A stretch of DNA of 64,000 nt from Buddleja alternifolia (taxonomy: Eukaryota; Streptophyta; Magnoliopsida; Lamiales; Scrophulariaceae), in contig CM033406.1 in NCBI GenBank assembly GCA_019426215.1, forward strand, positions 1,503,001 to 1,567,000. The letters run 5' to 3'. Of the stretch, positions 32,116 to 43,944 are shown piece by piece. Every line of letters starts with the position of its first letter. Position 1 is the first letter of the stretch. Position numbers and translations under genes: made by a program. The notes under the pieces are model-generated. The model saw only the letters and a program-made list of their open reading frames with translations. It ran no database searches and was not told where the DNA came from.

Positions 32116-33197
32116 TGTCACGGGGTCATTTTTCGAGCATAAATTTCTCACCTCAAAGGACACCGTGCGGCCTGATTTTGCCCACCAAAACCAGTCAGCC
32201 TTCCCAACACGCACAACTCTCGTGTTTCCCAATTGATTGGTGTTTTCCCACGAGCAAACTCAGCACCCCGCAAGTCTAAGCATTCATACTCACACACACA
32301 CAAGCATAAACCTTCGCACTCACGCACACATGCTGAATTTAAAGGGCACAATCACATTTACGGGCGACCAACGCCCAACCTTATATTTTATTGCTCATCA
32401 ATTAAAATACAAGGAATCCCTAACTCGTACACACCTCTCTCTCCTCTCAAAATGGCGAATACAATCTGATTATAAAGGCATCAGGCGCCTAGAATGGACA
32501 TCCCCCATTCCTAGGATTCGGCCTATCACTAAGTTCCAAGTGTCGGGCGGTTTTGACCACCAAAACCGCTTGCAACCGCCCACTAACTCCAGCAATAAGC
32601 TTCCATGCGTCCACTTGTCCAGCAGTTGGCCTTGTTCAAGGCTTCGCCCAACTGCCACGCACATGTCCCGCACATGACCCGTCGTCCGCACGTCGGGTCA
32701 CCCGGCTCGCCCAGCGCCTCCCGCACGGAGCCTGGTCCCCTGCCGAGTTTTCCCGGCCAGTCTGCCTAAATCCCGACCCACTGTGCACCCACTATCTAGC
32801 TTTCTCAGCCACATGCCTTGAACTCGCCCAGTCGTGTGCACTCGGCCTAGTTTTCTCGGCCACTGTCCGAATCTCCGATCCGCCGGATGCCCAACTCAAG
32901 CACCCGTCGAGTTTTCCCGCACAATTGCCCACAAATTGCCACAACCTTGCACTTCCTCGGCCAAACCCATTTTGTCTCGAGTCATTGCCCACTATTGCCC
33001 GCAACTTGCCCACAAATTGCCACAACCTTGCACTTTCTCGGCCAAACCCATTTTGTCCCGAGTCATTGCCCACTATTGCCCGCAACTTGCCCACTTGTGC
33101 CTAAATCTGAGCCAATGCCTCCTACTCTCGGCACTCGTTGTCCCATCTTGACACGTTGGCTTGCCGTGTCAAGGACCCAACTCTTAGGGGTGTAACA
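32116..33197 (-). repeat. 5' LTR of element F
   Basis: Same 1082-bp length as the left copy. Followed by the CCTAG target duplication at 33198-33202. Confidence 0.92.
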
Positions 33198-33202
33198 CCT
33201 AG

Positions 33203-33625
33203 TCTAAGATGCCAAATCAATCTTTGGTTAATTCCTTTCCTACCACGTTTCCTTTGCATATTATTTACAGAACACTTATTTTGGACATTAAGGTAATACA
33301 AACCATTTACTAAGAAGCAAAGCTTACTAATTTATTACCTTATAATAAATGTTGCAATGTTCATCCATAAAACGGAAAGTATAACCATTCTTAACTAAAA
33401 CGGGAATTGAAACAATGTTTTTAAGCCCATTGGGCAAAACCAAAACATTATCCAGAAATAGTAAATGTCCAGAATTTAAAAGTAATGAAGTAGATCCAAT
33501 TCCAGTAGCTGCGATGCTCTGCCCGCTGCCTACTCTTATCTTGACCTCATCAGGGCTCAGCTTCCTACTTCGTTCCAAATTCTAATTCACACAACATACA
33601 TAAGTTTTAGCTTCTGAATCAAGAA
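33203..33625 (-). pseudogene. pol: Protease region of element D pol
   Basis: Minus-strand frame 33578-33327 reads the late part of the copia protease (KIRVGSGQSIAATGIGS, LFLDNVLVLPNGLKNIVSIPVLV). Upstream, the active-site triplet Asp-Ser-Gly is changed to Asp-Ser-Glu at 33612-33620, which should abolish activity. A stop precedes 33578. It is cut from integrase by element F at 33203. Confidence 0.8.
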
Positions 33626-34434
33626 TCAACATACCTTTCGCTCCTATGTTCATATTTGGACAGTCTCTCCTCCAGTGGCCTATTTCACCACAACATAAGC
33701 ACTTGTCCTCTTGTTCCTCATTCTCTGCACCTTGTTGCCAGACCCCTTGGAAGCTCCCACTTTTAGATTGTTGTTATTGTTCCTTTGTCTATCTGATGAA
33801 TTAGGAATAGTGACATCAATGGGATTATTCCACTTATCTGCCCTTATCTGTTTTTGAGCAACTTTGAGTTTGTCTAGTAGCCCAACTAATGAACCCTCAA
33901 TGTCATTCTGTCAAAATTTATGACAAAGTAGTAGAATGAATCAGGGAGTGACTGCAAGATGAGGTCAACTTGGAGATGTAGGTCCATGTAGAAATCCAAA
34001 GATTTAAGCTTTTCTATCATGGTCATCATTTTGAAAACATGCTCTCCTACATCCTCACCTTTAGTCATCTTTGTTCGGAAGAGATCTCTTGATATAAAAT
34101 ATCTGGCTGTCGTACTGCGTTCTCCAAATAACTCATCCAAGTGAAGGATAATATCCCTCGCATCATCCATCTTATCATGGGATCTTTGCAACTCAATGCA
34201 CATGGAGCTTAAGATGTACACTCTTGCTCTATGGTTGTCACAGCACCAGTCCCAACGAGCTAGGCGAACTTCATCACCTTCATCTCCACCAGGGATGGGA
34301 GGACGACCAACTTCCAACACAGAGTCTATGGATTCACTGCCAAGGACTATCCTTAACTTTGTGAGTCGTTCTATGTAGTTTGGTCCAGTAAGAGTAGTAT
34401 TCTCCATCAATTTTGATAGTGGTTTGGGAGACAT
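33626..34434 (-). pseudogene. gag: gag of element D
   Basis: Starts at 34434 with MSPKPLSKLMENTTLTGPNY, the usual start of this copia gag group. The capsid region reads through SSMCIELQRSHDKM and EHVFKMMTMIEKL to INFDRM near 33900, where a frameshift ends it. A CCHC zinc knuckle with full CX2CX4HX4C spacing stands at 33660-33701 in the following frame. The gene lies after a 1.8-kb leader. Confidence 0.88.
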
Positions 34435-36255
34435 TTTGTTTTGAGAGAGATAAATTAATTTATAACTGCAGAAAATAAACCAGACTTGATTAGATGATTG
34501 TAACTAAACTATAACCAAGTTAGAATCAAGGACTTCGATTTATGACTTGGCTCCTACTACATTTTTCGAGATTCACTCTCCCACTATGAAAATAAAAAAT
34601 GATCGTTGTTTGCTACTTCTTAATGGAGATTGATTTCTTTAATCAATGTAATGCATGGCAACCCTTTAACGATATTTCGTCCATTACTTAATTAAAGTGA
34701 TGTCTAACATCAACCTATCCAATAAATGGTCCAATCTTCTTTTCCCATAATACATCAAAACCGCAACCCTTTAATGATATATAGGTTCGTGGACTATCTA
34801 AGTTCATTCCCACTAACACCTTTTAATCTAACATTTGAATTTCACCTTGCAACCCTTTAACGATATTTGGGGTGAAATATGTTTCGATTAAGGCATCTAA
34901 TGCACTTTATGAAATCTCAGAATCGCGTCATAATATATGACCCCACTTACTGGGAAGATGCCATGTATCAGATTCAATTCTTGATTTCATGAAGCTTAGT
35001 GGAGGGATTGGATGCCTAGAGCCCCTTTTAAAACTTAGTATTATTTTGTTTTGGGAGAATTAATGTTCTAAACATTTAATTATGTCTCACTTTGCACATT
35101 ATCATTTTTATAGCATAGGATTGGATTTTTCATGCATTCTTACATCTAATGAAACATGCATCGAAAGCTATAAAACATCACATATATTCATGGGCTTTTC
35201 TAGAGGGCCCAAGCCAATGGGCCATCAAAAGGAAAAAGAAAAACCTATACTATTCTTCTTGTTGGGCTCCAAGCACCTTTCCTTTTTGGATCGTCTTCTT
35301 CTTCAAGGCTTATTCCAGTTCTTTCTATTACATAAGAATATTGATACCCTATACATAATTCTAAGAATAAAAACATTGGGCTCAAATCCGGTCCTTACAA
35401 CCCATAAAAAAAATATACAACCAAAAGAAAACAAAGCCCATGAATAATGTCACCATCATATAATACATGCTCGCGATAAATAAAGCAATTATGTTGGTGA
35501 TTAAGATAATAATTAATTAGTCCAACTAATTAATTCTTCCAATAAAATTTCAAACTTTATTCAATTTCATAATAATAAACCATCTAGTGAGAATTTATTA
35601 TTTAAATAAATTAATTAATTATAATTATCCAAGAATAATAAATCAATTATTTTATTTAAACAAATAATATTCAATAAAAACTAATTGGGCTCGATTTCAT
35701 CAAACTTAAATTGCCATCCTTTGGCCCATTCAAATTTAACGAGCTTGGCCCAAAACCAATTTATTGAATTTCTAATAATTTAATTAAACCAATTTGGGCT
35801 TATTTAATTAAAATTCGGGTCATCATCCTTTTGACTCATCCGGATAATTAAAATATCCTAAAGCCCGTCGATTAAAAATTAGACCCGAAATTAACTCGAC
35901 CCGAGCGAAAAACCCGAGCCCATGTGAGCTAGGCCGTGCGCTGACGGGCAAGTGGGCTCGGCGCACGGCTGACAGTTGCAGGGGGGCCTGGCTACGAGCG
36001 TCGGGTGGCTCACAGCCACCCGATGTGCGCACAGCGTGCGCAAGTCGTGCGTATCGCGCAATTCCCCGTGGTTTTCGACCCTTTTTCTCACACAAATCGA
36101 TTTTTCAATTCTACTATATCATCATGCAATAATATCCAAGAAAAACACAGAAAAATCATGGTTAAAAATCATAAAATTCTTCATATTCTTCATGCTTTTC
36201 AAAAACACGAAAAACACATAAAATCACGTATGTGATTAAAGACGGAAATCAGAGA
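34435..36255 (-). other. Untranslated leader of element D
   Basis: About 1.8 kb without a gene. The gag-side part has the TTAATTAAAGTGATGTCTAA block common to A, C and G; the primer-site side holds a GC-rich island (about 35885-36085). Open frames at 35082-35447 and in the island have no family features. Confidence 0.75.
36001..36023 (-). other. Conserved-position hairpin in element D leader
   Basis: A perfect 10-bp stem TCGGGTGGCT / AGCCACCCGA with a CAC loop, about 233 bp from the primer site. Same position but a different sequence from the hairpins in C and G. Confidence 0.6.
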
Positions 36256-36270
36256 TTAGCTCTGATACCA
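36256..36270 (-). other. Primer-binding site of element D
   Basis: The minus strand reads TGGTATCAGAGCTAA, complementary to initiator methionine tRNA, next to the 5' LTR. Confidence 0.88.
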
Positions 36271-36271
36271 C

Positions 36272-37923
36272 TATTGAGTTTTGTACATAAAAATGTAGCG
36301 AAAATAAAATACCCATGGGGGATTCATCTTTGATTTCACATATTCAAATCATGTTGAGAAATATGTACCTTTTCCACATATTCAAATCATGTTGAGAAAT
36401 ATGTACCTTTTCGCGTAATTAAAAATTTCTGAACTAGCTTCTTGATTCTTTTTGGAGCAGCAATAACGTCATTGCCTCTAAATCACCACGCCAGAACCGA
36501 AAGCAGAAATCCTTCTTTCTTCTCCTCTTGGATGGCTAGAGAGATGAGAGAGAGGAGGAGAGTTTTTCTTGGAGACAAAGTCACAAGTGAGGCTTAGGTT
36601 TAATTATTCACTAAGTAGTATATTTATACTACAACTAGACTAATTAACCTAGTTAACTAAAGGCCCAGGCATCCATATGGACGCCCAACTTGGGCATATT
36701 TAATTCCCTTTGAGCTTAGTTCATTTTGTGTATTTATTTAATTAATATTATTTATCCAATAAATATATCAATTAAATAACTAACTAATTCATGTTAATTC
36801 CAAAATTAATTTCACAAGGAAATGAATTAACACATCAACTTAATTAATAAGATCATCTAATGATCAATTAATTAATTACGATATCAAATATCGAAAGATC
36901 TCTCTCAAGTTTTATTCCATGATTTTTCCTTTACAATTCGTTTAAGCGCGGCTCTTTAGGTTCATCTCAAAAGGCAATTGGGAGGAAACCAAAAGGATGT
37001 GGATACCACCTAGCAAGTCCTGTGGTCCACATCGTAGCCCAATTGAGAACGAATGTATAGAATCATTCCAAACCTTCCAAGCTGTGAATACCGTACGAGT
37101 ATAAACCCTTTATTCATATATCCCAGTCAAGCGAGAGTCATGGTTTAGTCAAACTCACTGGACTTGACTATATGCTCAGCTCATAATGAATCGAGGTCAA
37201 TGAGTATACTTTCATGTCCAACATAATTATCTCTAATGCTTTGGTCAAAGTCTTTGAGCTCATTCATTCATGACGGCATAGGATATTTAGCTCGTTCACT
37301 TATGAGAGAATAAATCTCATATTGCTAATCAGTTAAGATTGCTACTTTCCCATCAAACCGCACTTCGAGGTCGACCCCACCAACGAGTGAATTAGATCTA
37401 ACTACTCTAATGACAGACTTTGATGTCACAAGCACATCTTCACGTGATTACTCAGGTCTAAGGTTCACGCGTACCTATCACAACTTATCAGTTTTGTCAT
37501 TGACTGTCATTGAGTGAAAACCCATGTGACATAACTGATGCGAGCCAAGTTCGAACACACCAGTCTAACTGATATGTTTATGATACAAGTTCCCACTAAC
37601 ATACTCACAGTGTTCGACTGGCACTTCCCTATCAAAACTTATAACATACAAGTCTATGTCCAGTAATGATGTCCAGTCAATACTCTCTTCGACTTGCAAA
37701 CCAATTTAGATATTAAGGATCAAACACTTCTAGTGCCATTCTCCCTAACCCATAGGGAATAGAATGTTCGCCTTAATATCAAGGACTAATTGTTGTTTTT
37801 TTAAACCTTACAAATGCCTATAAGAAACAACATCAAAAGCCTTTTATTAATACAAGAATGTTTAGATACAAACTAATGCCCTATAATTCTATCCTCTTAT
37901 GGCATTTGAGGGCATAACTCTAA
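36272..37923 (-). repeat. 5' LTR of element D
   Basis: Starts TATTGAGTTTTG, the TG end changed to TA, and ends ATAACTCTAA without the final CA. It has a small duplicate of the TTCAAATCATGTTGAGAAATATG block (36339-36403) not present in the left copy. Palindromic TATA at 36615-36632. Confidence 0.85.
36615..36632 (-). promoter_or_regulatory. Palindromic TATA region of element D 5' LTR
   Basis: GTAGTATA / TATACTAC arms around two bases, identical to those in C. The minus strand offers TATAAATA for the element's own transcript. Confidence 0.55.
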
Positions 37924-39414
37924 GAGAGATTGGGTCGTAAGAGTTTTGACTAAGCCATTACTCGATACACCAATCCAGGAAATTTGATGGAGAGATCTTA
38001 CTTGTGAGAGGATCGTGGTTATGATAGGTTAAGTATCTTGATATCGTTTATGTCTAGGTCTTCAAGGCCTGTTGCTAAACAGTAACTTGATTTGTAGGTA
38101 CCATGTTATTATGGGTAATAATTCATGGTCGGATTAAATCAAGGAAGATTTAATCTAGTATTTTCTAAATATAGAAGGGTACAATGGTACTTTTGGAAAG
38201 TGTACTTACTACTAGAATATGAACGAGCCTAAGGGGTCACACACTTACTGCTACGGTTCCTACTTATAAGATATGATTAATCAGCTTTGGAACTTGAGGT
38301 GAACTAAGGAAAGTCTAGGATTTACCTAAAATGGAATATTAATTAATGGGTTTATTGCATAAGATCCTTCTGTGATAAGCGAAACCTGCACCAAATTAAT
38401 AAATGGACCTAGTAGAGTCTAATGGTTTTATTTAATTAGTAGAGAAAGTTGAAAATTAAAGAAACTTAAAGAAATAACTGGGTACTAATAATTAAGGTTG
38501 GACTTTAATTATTATTGAATATTTAATTAAATGGTTGGACTTTTTAATTAAATAAGGAGTCAAAAATTAAATCAACTAAGATAATTTTTGGACTCCAAGT
38601 TCTAGAAGGGGCGAGGTGGCGGACGATTTTAGGGGAGGGGATTTAATTCCTCTCCTAGTCTTGATCAAGTTGGAATCAAGAAAATATTTAGGAGAGAAAA
38701 AAAGGAAAAAATTAGCGTGGAAGCTAAGTTTCTTGTTTTTAGGAAACTCCTTAATAGAGTTTATTTAGGATTAGATGAAAGTCAAATCTTCTGGATTTGA
38801 TTTAATCTTGACTTCCAAGTAAACTAAACCTAGGAGTCTCTCTATAAATATGTGTGTTAAGAAAAACACACGGATACACTTTATTTTTGAGTGAAACTTT
38901 CATCCACCACCAAGAAGAAAAGAGAGAAAAATTTATCTTTTTATTTTCTCCATAAACTCACCCCACACCCATAATTTCTTGACAAGGTTTTGTTCATGTG
39001 TCGAGATTAACCTTTCTCTAAATATTTCCACCATCATATATAAGCTTGGATTGGATCTAAAATAAATATATAGACTAGAACCATGTATATATTTATTGGA
39101 AACTATACGGAGGTGTGGATACATTTTAGGGGTGAGACAATTGGATCATTTAAAGATACAAGGAACAAAAACAGAGCTCGAAAAATTGAAGAAGGGGCTG
39201 ACGGTTTTCTTCAAGGATTCGACTCAAGGGTTTTTTTTTGGGGTTGATAAGATCAGAAACGTGTACGAGGGAAATAGCGCGAAAGGTATTTCATGTTATA
39301 ATTTTTTCTCGTTTTTATTAGCTCAATTAAACCAGCAATGTAATCCTGTTTCGGGGTAGTTTATTAAATTTTTAAATTCCTCTGTGCTAACCAACCCCGG
39401 GGATTACCCAACCA
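37924..39414 (+). repeat. LTR E, right part
   Basis: Continues LTR E after element D. A TATA box TATAAATA at 38843-38850 in plus orientation is followed by a transcribed-leader-like stretch, and the end reads ATTACCCAACCA before a TA repeat. The 87-codon open frame at 39096-39359 shows no family features. I see no primer site after it, so a solo LTR is the simplest reading. Confidence 0.5.
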
Positions 39415-39439
39415 TATATATATATATATATATATATAT
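39414..39439. repeat. (TA)n microsatellite
   Basis: About 13 TA units directly after the end of LTR E. Confidence 0.9.
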
Positions 39440-39614
39440 GTAAGGTTATCATAAAAAAGTTCTTATGGAAAAATATTAAAAAAGAAAAAAATAGCAAAGT
39501 AAGAGGGGTGTTTCTTATGAGGGCAAAATAAGCGGATTGAATTGTAATGACACTAAAGAAGAGAGATCGTTATTGTAATAAACCATTTTAAACACACTAA
39601 TTGGGTATGTGATG
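39440..39614. other. Short AT-rich segment between LTR E and element G
   Basis: No gene seen. The last five bases TGATG are the left target duplication of element G; the sequence continues at 61906. Confidence 0.6.
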
Positions 39615-41363
39615 TGTTGGGTTTCGCGAAAAAACAAATAATCACAGCGAAAGTTTTAAAATTAAATCGAAAGCGAATTCTCTGATTGAATAAATGAATC
39701 AAACGAATAATGACTTACTCGCTGAAGCGAAGTGGTAGGAGAATCCAATTCCTCCTCTAAGTTTTGAATTGCTGAAGTCTCGAATCCTTCAATCCTTGTG
39801 TGATCTACTCTTCTTGTATTCCTTGAGTTTTTCTTGAAGTTTGATCGGAACAACGAACACATGTTGTCTATAAATTATCACACGCAGATTGATTGACGAA
39901 AAATTCCCACTTTTTCCCTTGGAGGCCGACGACTAGTGTATCTAAGAGAGAGGGAGGAGTTTTTCGTTTCCTTTCTAGGAGAGTTATGATTTCATATGTC
40001 TTGTTTAGGTCAAGGAGTCCTTTTATAATCACTTGACTTATTGATCAAGACAAATAAAAAGAGACCTTGTTGGGCATCCAAGTGGACGCCCAACTTACAC
40101 AAGTAGGCGTCCAAATGGACGCCCAATGTAGGCCCGGGATTTTTTTTTATTTTAATTAATTATCTATTTAATTAATAATTTATTATATCCAATAAATAAA
40201 TTAATTAATTAATTAACTAAATTAATTAGATAAATTAATTCATTAATTTATTTCCATAAGAAATTATTTAATAATTAATCTTATCCTTATAATTAATTAT
40301 TTCATCCAATGAGTAATTATTAATTATTTAAATCTCCCAGAATAAAATAGAAAATCCTTTTTCATTTTTCTTTATCAATCCTCTACCACGACTCTTTAGG
40401 TTCCTTTGGTTTAGCAATGAGAGGAATCCAAAGGAAGTGGGTAACACCTAGCCAGTCACGTGCCCCACTTTGTAGCCCAAACGAAATACGAATGATTGGA
40501 TCATTACACAACCTTTCAATCGTAAATACCGTATAAGTATAAATCCTTTGTTCACGTGCCCAGTCAAGTGAGAGTCAAGGTTATGTCAAACTCACTAGAC
40601 TTGACCATATGTATCGATTATAATAATACAGATCATTGAGATCGATTTAGTGCCTCGCACAATCCTCTCTTTTACTTTGGCCAAAGACTTTGATCTCTAT
40701 TTATCTATAATCACATAGGGTACTTTCTCATTCACTTATGAGAGAACAAATCCCACATTAGATATCAGTTAAGACTACCACTTGCTCATCAAATTGCATT
40801 TCGAGGTTGACCCCGCCAATGGGTGAATTAGGTCTAACTACTCTAGTGAAAGATTTGATGTCACAAGTGCATCTTCAACCTGATACTTCTGGTCAAAGCT
40901 TCACTTATACCTATTACGCATAATCAGTTATGTCATTGACAGTCACAGAGTGAAAATCCATATGACAGAACCGATGCGAGTCGTGTTCGAGCATAGCAGT
41001 TCCACTGATGTGCCTACAGTCTTAATCTCCGAGCATCACATGGTTTTCGACTGGCACTCCCATGTCAGAGCCAAGATTGTACAAGTGTTTTAAGTCTATA
41101 TTTGTCCATTTAAGACTTCATATTACTTGCTAACGAGTTTAAGTAATCAAGATCAATCTCTCTAGTGTCAATCTTTCTATCCCATAGGAAGTAGAGGGAT
41201 TGCACTGAAAACATGGAAAAAACGTTTTAGACTACTTATAGATGCAGATAAGATTTAAGTGAAAACTAAATAATTGTTTTATTATAAATAATAAATAAGT
41301 TTATTACAAGAAAGATGCCCTATCGTTCTATCTTCTATGGCATCTGAGGGCACAATCCTAACA
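39615..41363 (-). repeat. 3' LTR of element G
   Basis: Starts TGTTGGGTTTCGCG and ends CAATCCTAACA. It is followed by the polypurine tract (minus strand GCAAGTGGGAGAT, 41364-41376). Pairs with 60107-61900. Confidence 0.9.
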
Positions 41364-41378
41364 ATCTCCCACTTGCAC

Positions 41379-41834
41379 TCAATGCCACTCATTGTGGTAT
41401 CTTACACCCAACCTTTCCAGGTGTCGATCCAGAATAGCCTGAGGTAGTGGTTTCGTGAACGGGTTTGCTACATTTTCAGCTGAGGCTATTTTCTGGACTG
41501 TTATCTCTTCTCTGCCAACGATCTCCCTGATGATGTGAAATCTTCTCTCAATATGTTTAGACTTGTTATGAGAACTTGGTTCCTTGGCTTGCGCTATTGC
41601 TCCATTGTTATCACAATAAAGTAGCAACGGGAGCTGTGCACAAGGAACCACTTCAATTTCTCCAAGAAACTTTCTCATCCAAATAGCTTCTTTGGCTGCC
41701 TCTGAGGCTGCCACATATTCTGCTTCATTGGTGGAATCAGCAGTTGTGCTTTGCTTAGAACTTTTTCAAGACACCGCCCCACTATTAAGCGTGAAAACAA
41801 ACCCTGAAGTGGATTTTCGGTCATCAACGTCAGA
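41379..41834 (-). pseudogene. pol: RNase H of element G pol
   Basis: The minus strand reads S-D-DDRKSTSGFVFTL, then NEAEYVAASEAAKEAIW with the Glu, LYCDNNGAIAQ with Asp, and NVANPFTKPLPQ where relatives have an Asp in the motif L-A-D-P-L-T-K, so that catalytic Asp is Asn. Stops replace Gln near 41835 (CAG to TAG) and Trp near 41766 (TGG to TGA). The protein ends VRYHNEWH at 41379. Confidence 0.88.
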
Positions 41835-42885
41835 CTAAAAGTTTGAATCAGTGTAACCTTCCATCTTTAGGTCTATACCTCCATATATGAGAATTATATC
41901 CATAGTTCTTTTGAGATATTTTAGGATATTCTTCACAGCTATCCAATGTTCCTTTCCCGGGTTTTTCTGAAATCGACTCACCACGCTTACAGCATAGGCA
42001 ATGTCAGGTCTTGTACATAATATTGCATACATCAGGCTACTAACTGCAGAAGCGTAGGGTACATTACTCATCTCCTTTCTATCTTCCTCGCTTTGAGGAC
42101 ACATGGATGTAGATAGGTGTACTCCATGCCTGATTGCAAGAAACCCTCTCTTAGAATTGTCCATCCTAAATCTCTTTAGGACCTTTTCTAAGTAAAGGGC
42201 TTGGGAGAGACCTATCATTCTATTCGTTCTATTTCTATAGATATGAATTCCTAGAATGTATGTCGCTTATCCCAAGTCTTTCATGGAAAACGTTCTCGAA
42301 GCTATTTCTTGACAGTGGTGAGCATTCCCACGTCATTTCTTATAAGTAGAATGATATCCACATATAGTACTAAGAACGAGATCTTGATCCCACTAGGTTT
42401 CATGAAGACACAGGTTTCATCTTCGTTCTTGATGAAGCAATATCCCTTTAATACTTCATCAAAATGAAGATTCCAACTTCTAGACGCTTGCTTGAGACCG
42501 TATGTGGACCTCTCAAGTTTACATACTTTATGGATATTGGTCTCGGATACAAAACCTTTTGGCTATTCCATATAGATGTCCTCTTCTAGGAATCTATTTA
42601 GAAAAGCCGTTTTGACATCCATCTGCCATATCTCATAATCTAGGTATGCAACTATGTATAACAGTATTCGGATGGGCTTTATCATGGCCACGGGTGAAAA
42701 GGTTTCTTGATAGTCAATTCCTTCTCTTTGACTATAGCCTTTTGCTACGAGCCTAGCTTTAAAGGTGTAAACCTTACCATCGCTACCTATCTTTCTTTAG
42801 TAGATCCACTTACATCCTATAGGTTTGATACCTTCAGGACGATCTACCAAAGTCCAAACTTGGCTCGATTGCATAGAGTCCATTG
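41835..42885 (-). pseudogene. pol: Reverse transcriptase of element G pol (YVDD damaged)
   Basis: The minus-strand RT begins at MDSMQSSQVWTLVDRPEG (about 42883-42830) and ends in the open frame 42218-41835 (MIGLSQALYLEKVL, YASAVSSLMYAILCTRPDIAYAVSV). At 42356-42364 the active box reads Tyr-Val-Asp followed by Ile: a 3-bp deletion removed one Asp of YVDD. Several frame changes lie between 42250 and 42830. It is joined directly to protease sequence at about 42886, so integrase is missing. Confidence 0.85.
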
Positions 42886-43370
42886 CCAACTATTTTATTT
42901 CCATAATAAATGTCGCAATTCAATTTAGAAAAACTGAATGTATAACCAATCTTAACTAATATAAGAATGGAAACAATGTTCTTAAGCCCCATGGGCAAAA
43001 CTAAAATATCATTTAAAAACAATAAATGTCCAGAATTCAAAATCAAAGAAGTAAATCCAATCCTAGCAGCTGCGACGCTTTCCCCGCTGCCTACTTTGAT
43101 CATCACTTCTTCTTGGCCCTACTTTCTACTTCTCTGCAGATCCTGATCCAAACAACATACATGGGCACTTGACCCTGAGTCTAGAATCCATGAAGTAGAA
43201 AAAAACGGTCATAGAACAATTAGTTTCAAAAACAAAGAGTTCCATACCTTTTGCGCCTTTGCCTAATTTAGGATAGTTCCTCTTCCAGTGGCCAAGCTCA
43301 CCGCACTCGAGACATTTGTCCGTCTTCTTAGGCCCTTTGCTCTTATAAAACCCTTGAGCCTTTCCCTTAC
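42886..43370 (-). pseudogene. Protease and zinc-knuckle region of element G
   Basis: The zinc knuckle CLECGELGHWKRNY (about 43270-43320) lacks its last Cys (Tyr instead). The protease Asp-Ser-Gly triad is intact at 43173-43181 but out of frame with the knuckle. The late protease block VKIGYTFSF-KLNCDIYYGNK lies at about 42890-42960. Left, it is fused to RT; right, it is cut at 43370 by element I and continues to gag at 51085. Confidence 0.83.
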
Positions 43371-43864
43371 TGATGTGCACCAAAAATGTCTAGGGGCACT
43401 ATGGTAATTAATTGACATGCGGCTCGGGTCAGGGCACCAACCGTGGGTATAAATCCGCGGTTAACATACTAATCAAGCCCAAAAGGGCTGATGACCCATT
43501 AAAAGTACTTGGGCTAGCTTATTAGTCTAAAAGTTATATTATTAAGCCTAATGGATTGCTGATAAAGCTAAGCCCACAGCCCATAGCCCACTACCAACTC
43601 CCTATAAATACCTTAGAGGAACTAGGAAAGGCTCATTATCTACTCCCGCAGTAAAAATTCACTGGCTATTGAGCGTAACCTCACAAAAGAACTACAAACT
43701 GACTTGATCCCACATACCTTGGGTACGTAGGCAACTCGAAGTAACCGAGTGTAATCTATAACTTAACCAACCCTTAACCTAGTTTTTCGTGCGTTGAATC
43801 GGTTCCATTGCTCCACGTGGTCCATCACATGACAATCACTGTTTGACGATTTTTATCATCATCA
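43371..43864 (+). repeat. 5' LTR of element I
   Basis: Starts TGATGTGCACC, ends ATCATCATCA. TATA box CTATAAATACC near 43602-43612. Slightly longer than the right LTR because of a small insert near 43830-43850. Confidence 0.9.
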
Positions 43865-43944
43865 GATTGGCTCCGTCTGTGGGAACAGTGTTTCAACCAC
43901 TGAGCATACAAACTAGGTCACAAGCTCGTACTATTGGAGATAGA

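Larger units (their letters stand above)
30048..33197 (-). mobile_element. Element F: non-autonomous LTR retrotransposon, GC-rich
   Basis: Two LTRs of exactly 1082 bp (30048-31129, 32116-33197) with TGTCACGGGG... and ...GGTGTAACA ends, a perfect target duplication CCTAG (30043-30047, 33198-33202), a tRNA-Met primer site at 32101-32113 (minus) and a GGTGGGGGTGGTT polypurine tract at 31130-31142 (minus). The 986-bp interior has no protein domain. The LTRs differ at about 26 sites by hand, nearly all transitions, and have no indels. It inserted in element D and must use another element's enzymes. Confidence 0.92.
25912..37923 (-). mobile_element. Element D: Ty1/copia retrotransposon, interrupted by element F
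   Basis: Minus-strand element with LTRs at 25912-27466 and 36272-37923, primer site at 36256-36270, leader, gag, protease, integrase, RT and RNase H in copia order. It inserted in LTR E. Both copies of the LTR end are damaged: the left copy lost its inner end with the polypurine tract, and the right copy lacks the final CA. No matching target duplication is visible. Element F lies between protease and integrase. RT/RNase H sequences are like the Tork/TAR group; this placement is by eye. Confidence 0.85.

Noticed and set aside
30485..33195. Many open frames of 60-180 codons on both strands of element F
   Set aside because: GC-rich LTR sequence with few stops, in several frames at once, and no protein family match by eye.
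25148..39419. TATAT duplication as firm proof that LTR E is a complete solo LTR
   Set aside because: Both sides are TA-rich, so a 5-bp match is weak; kept only as a possibility.
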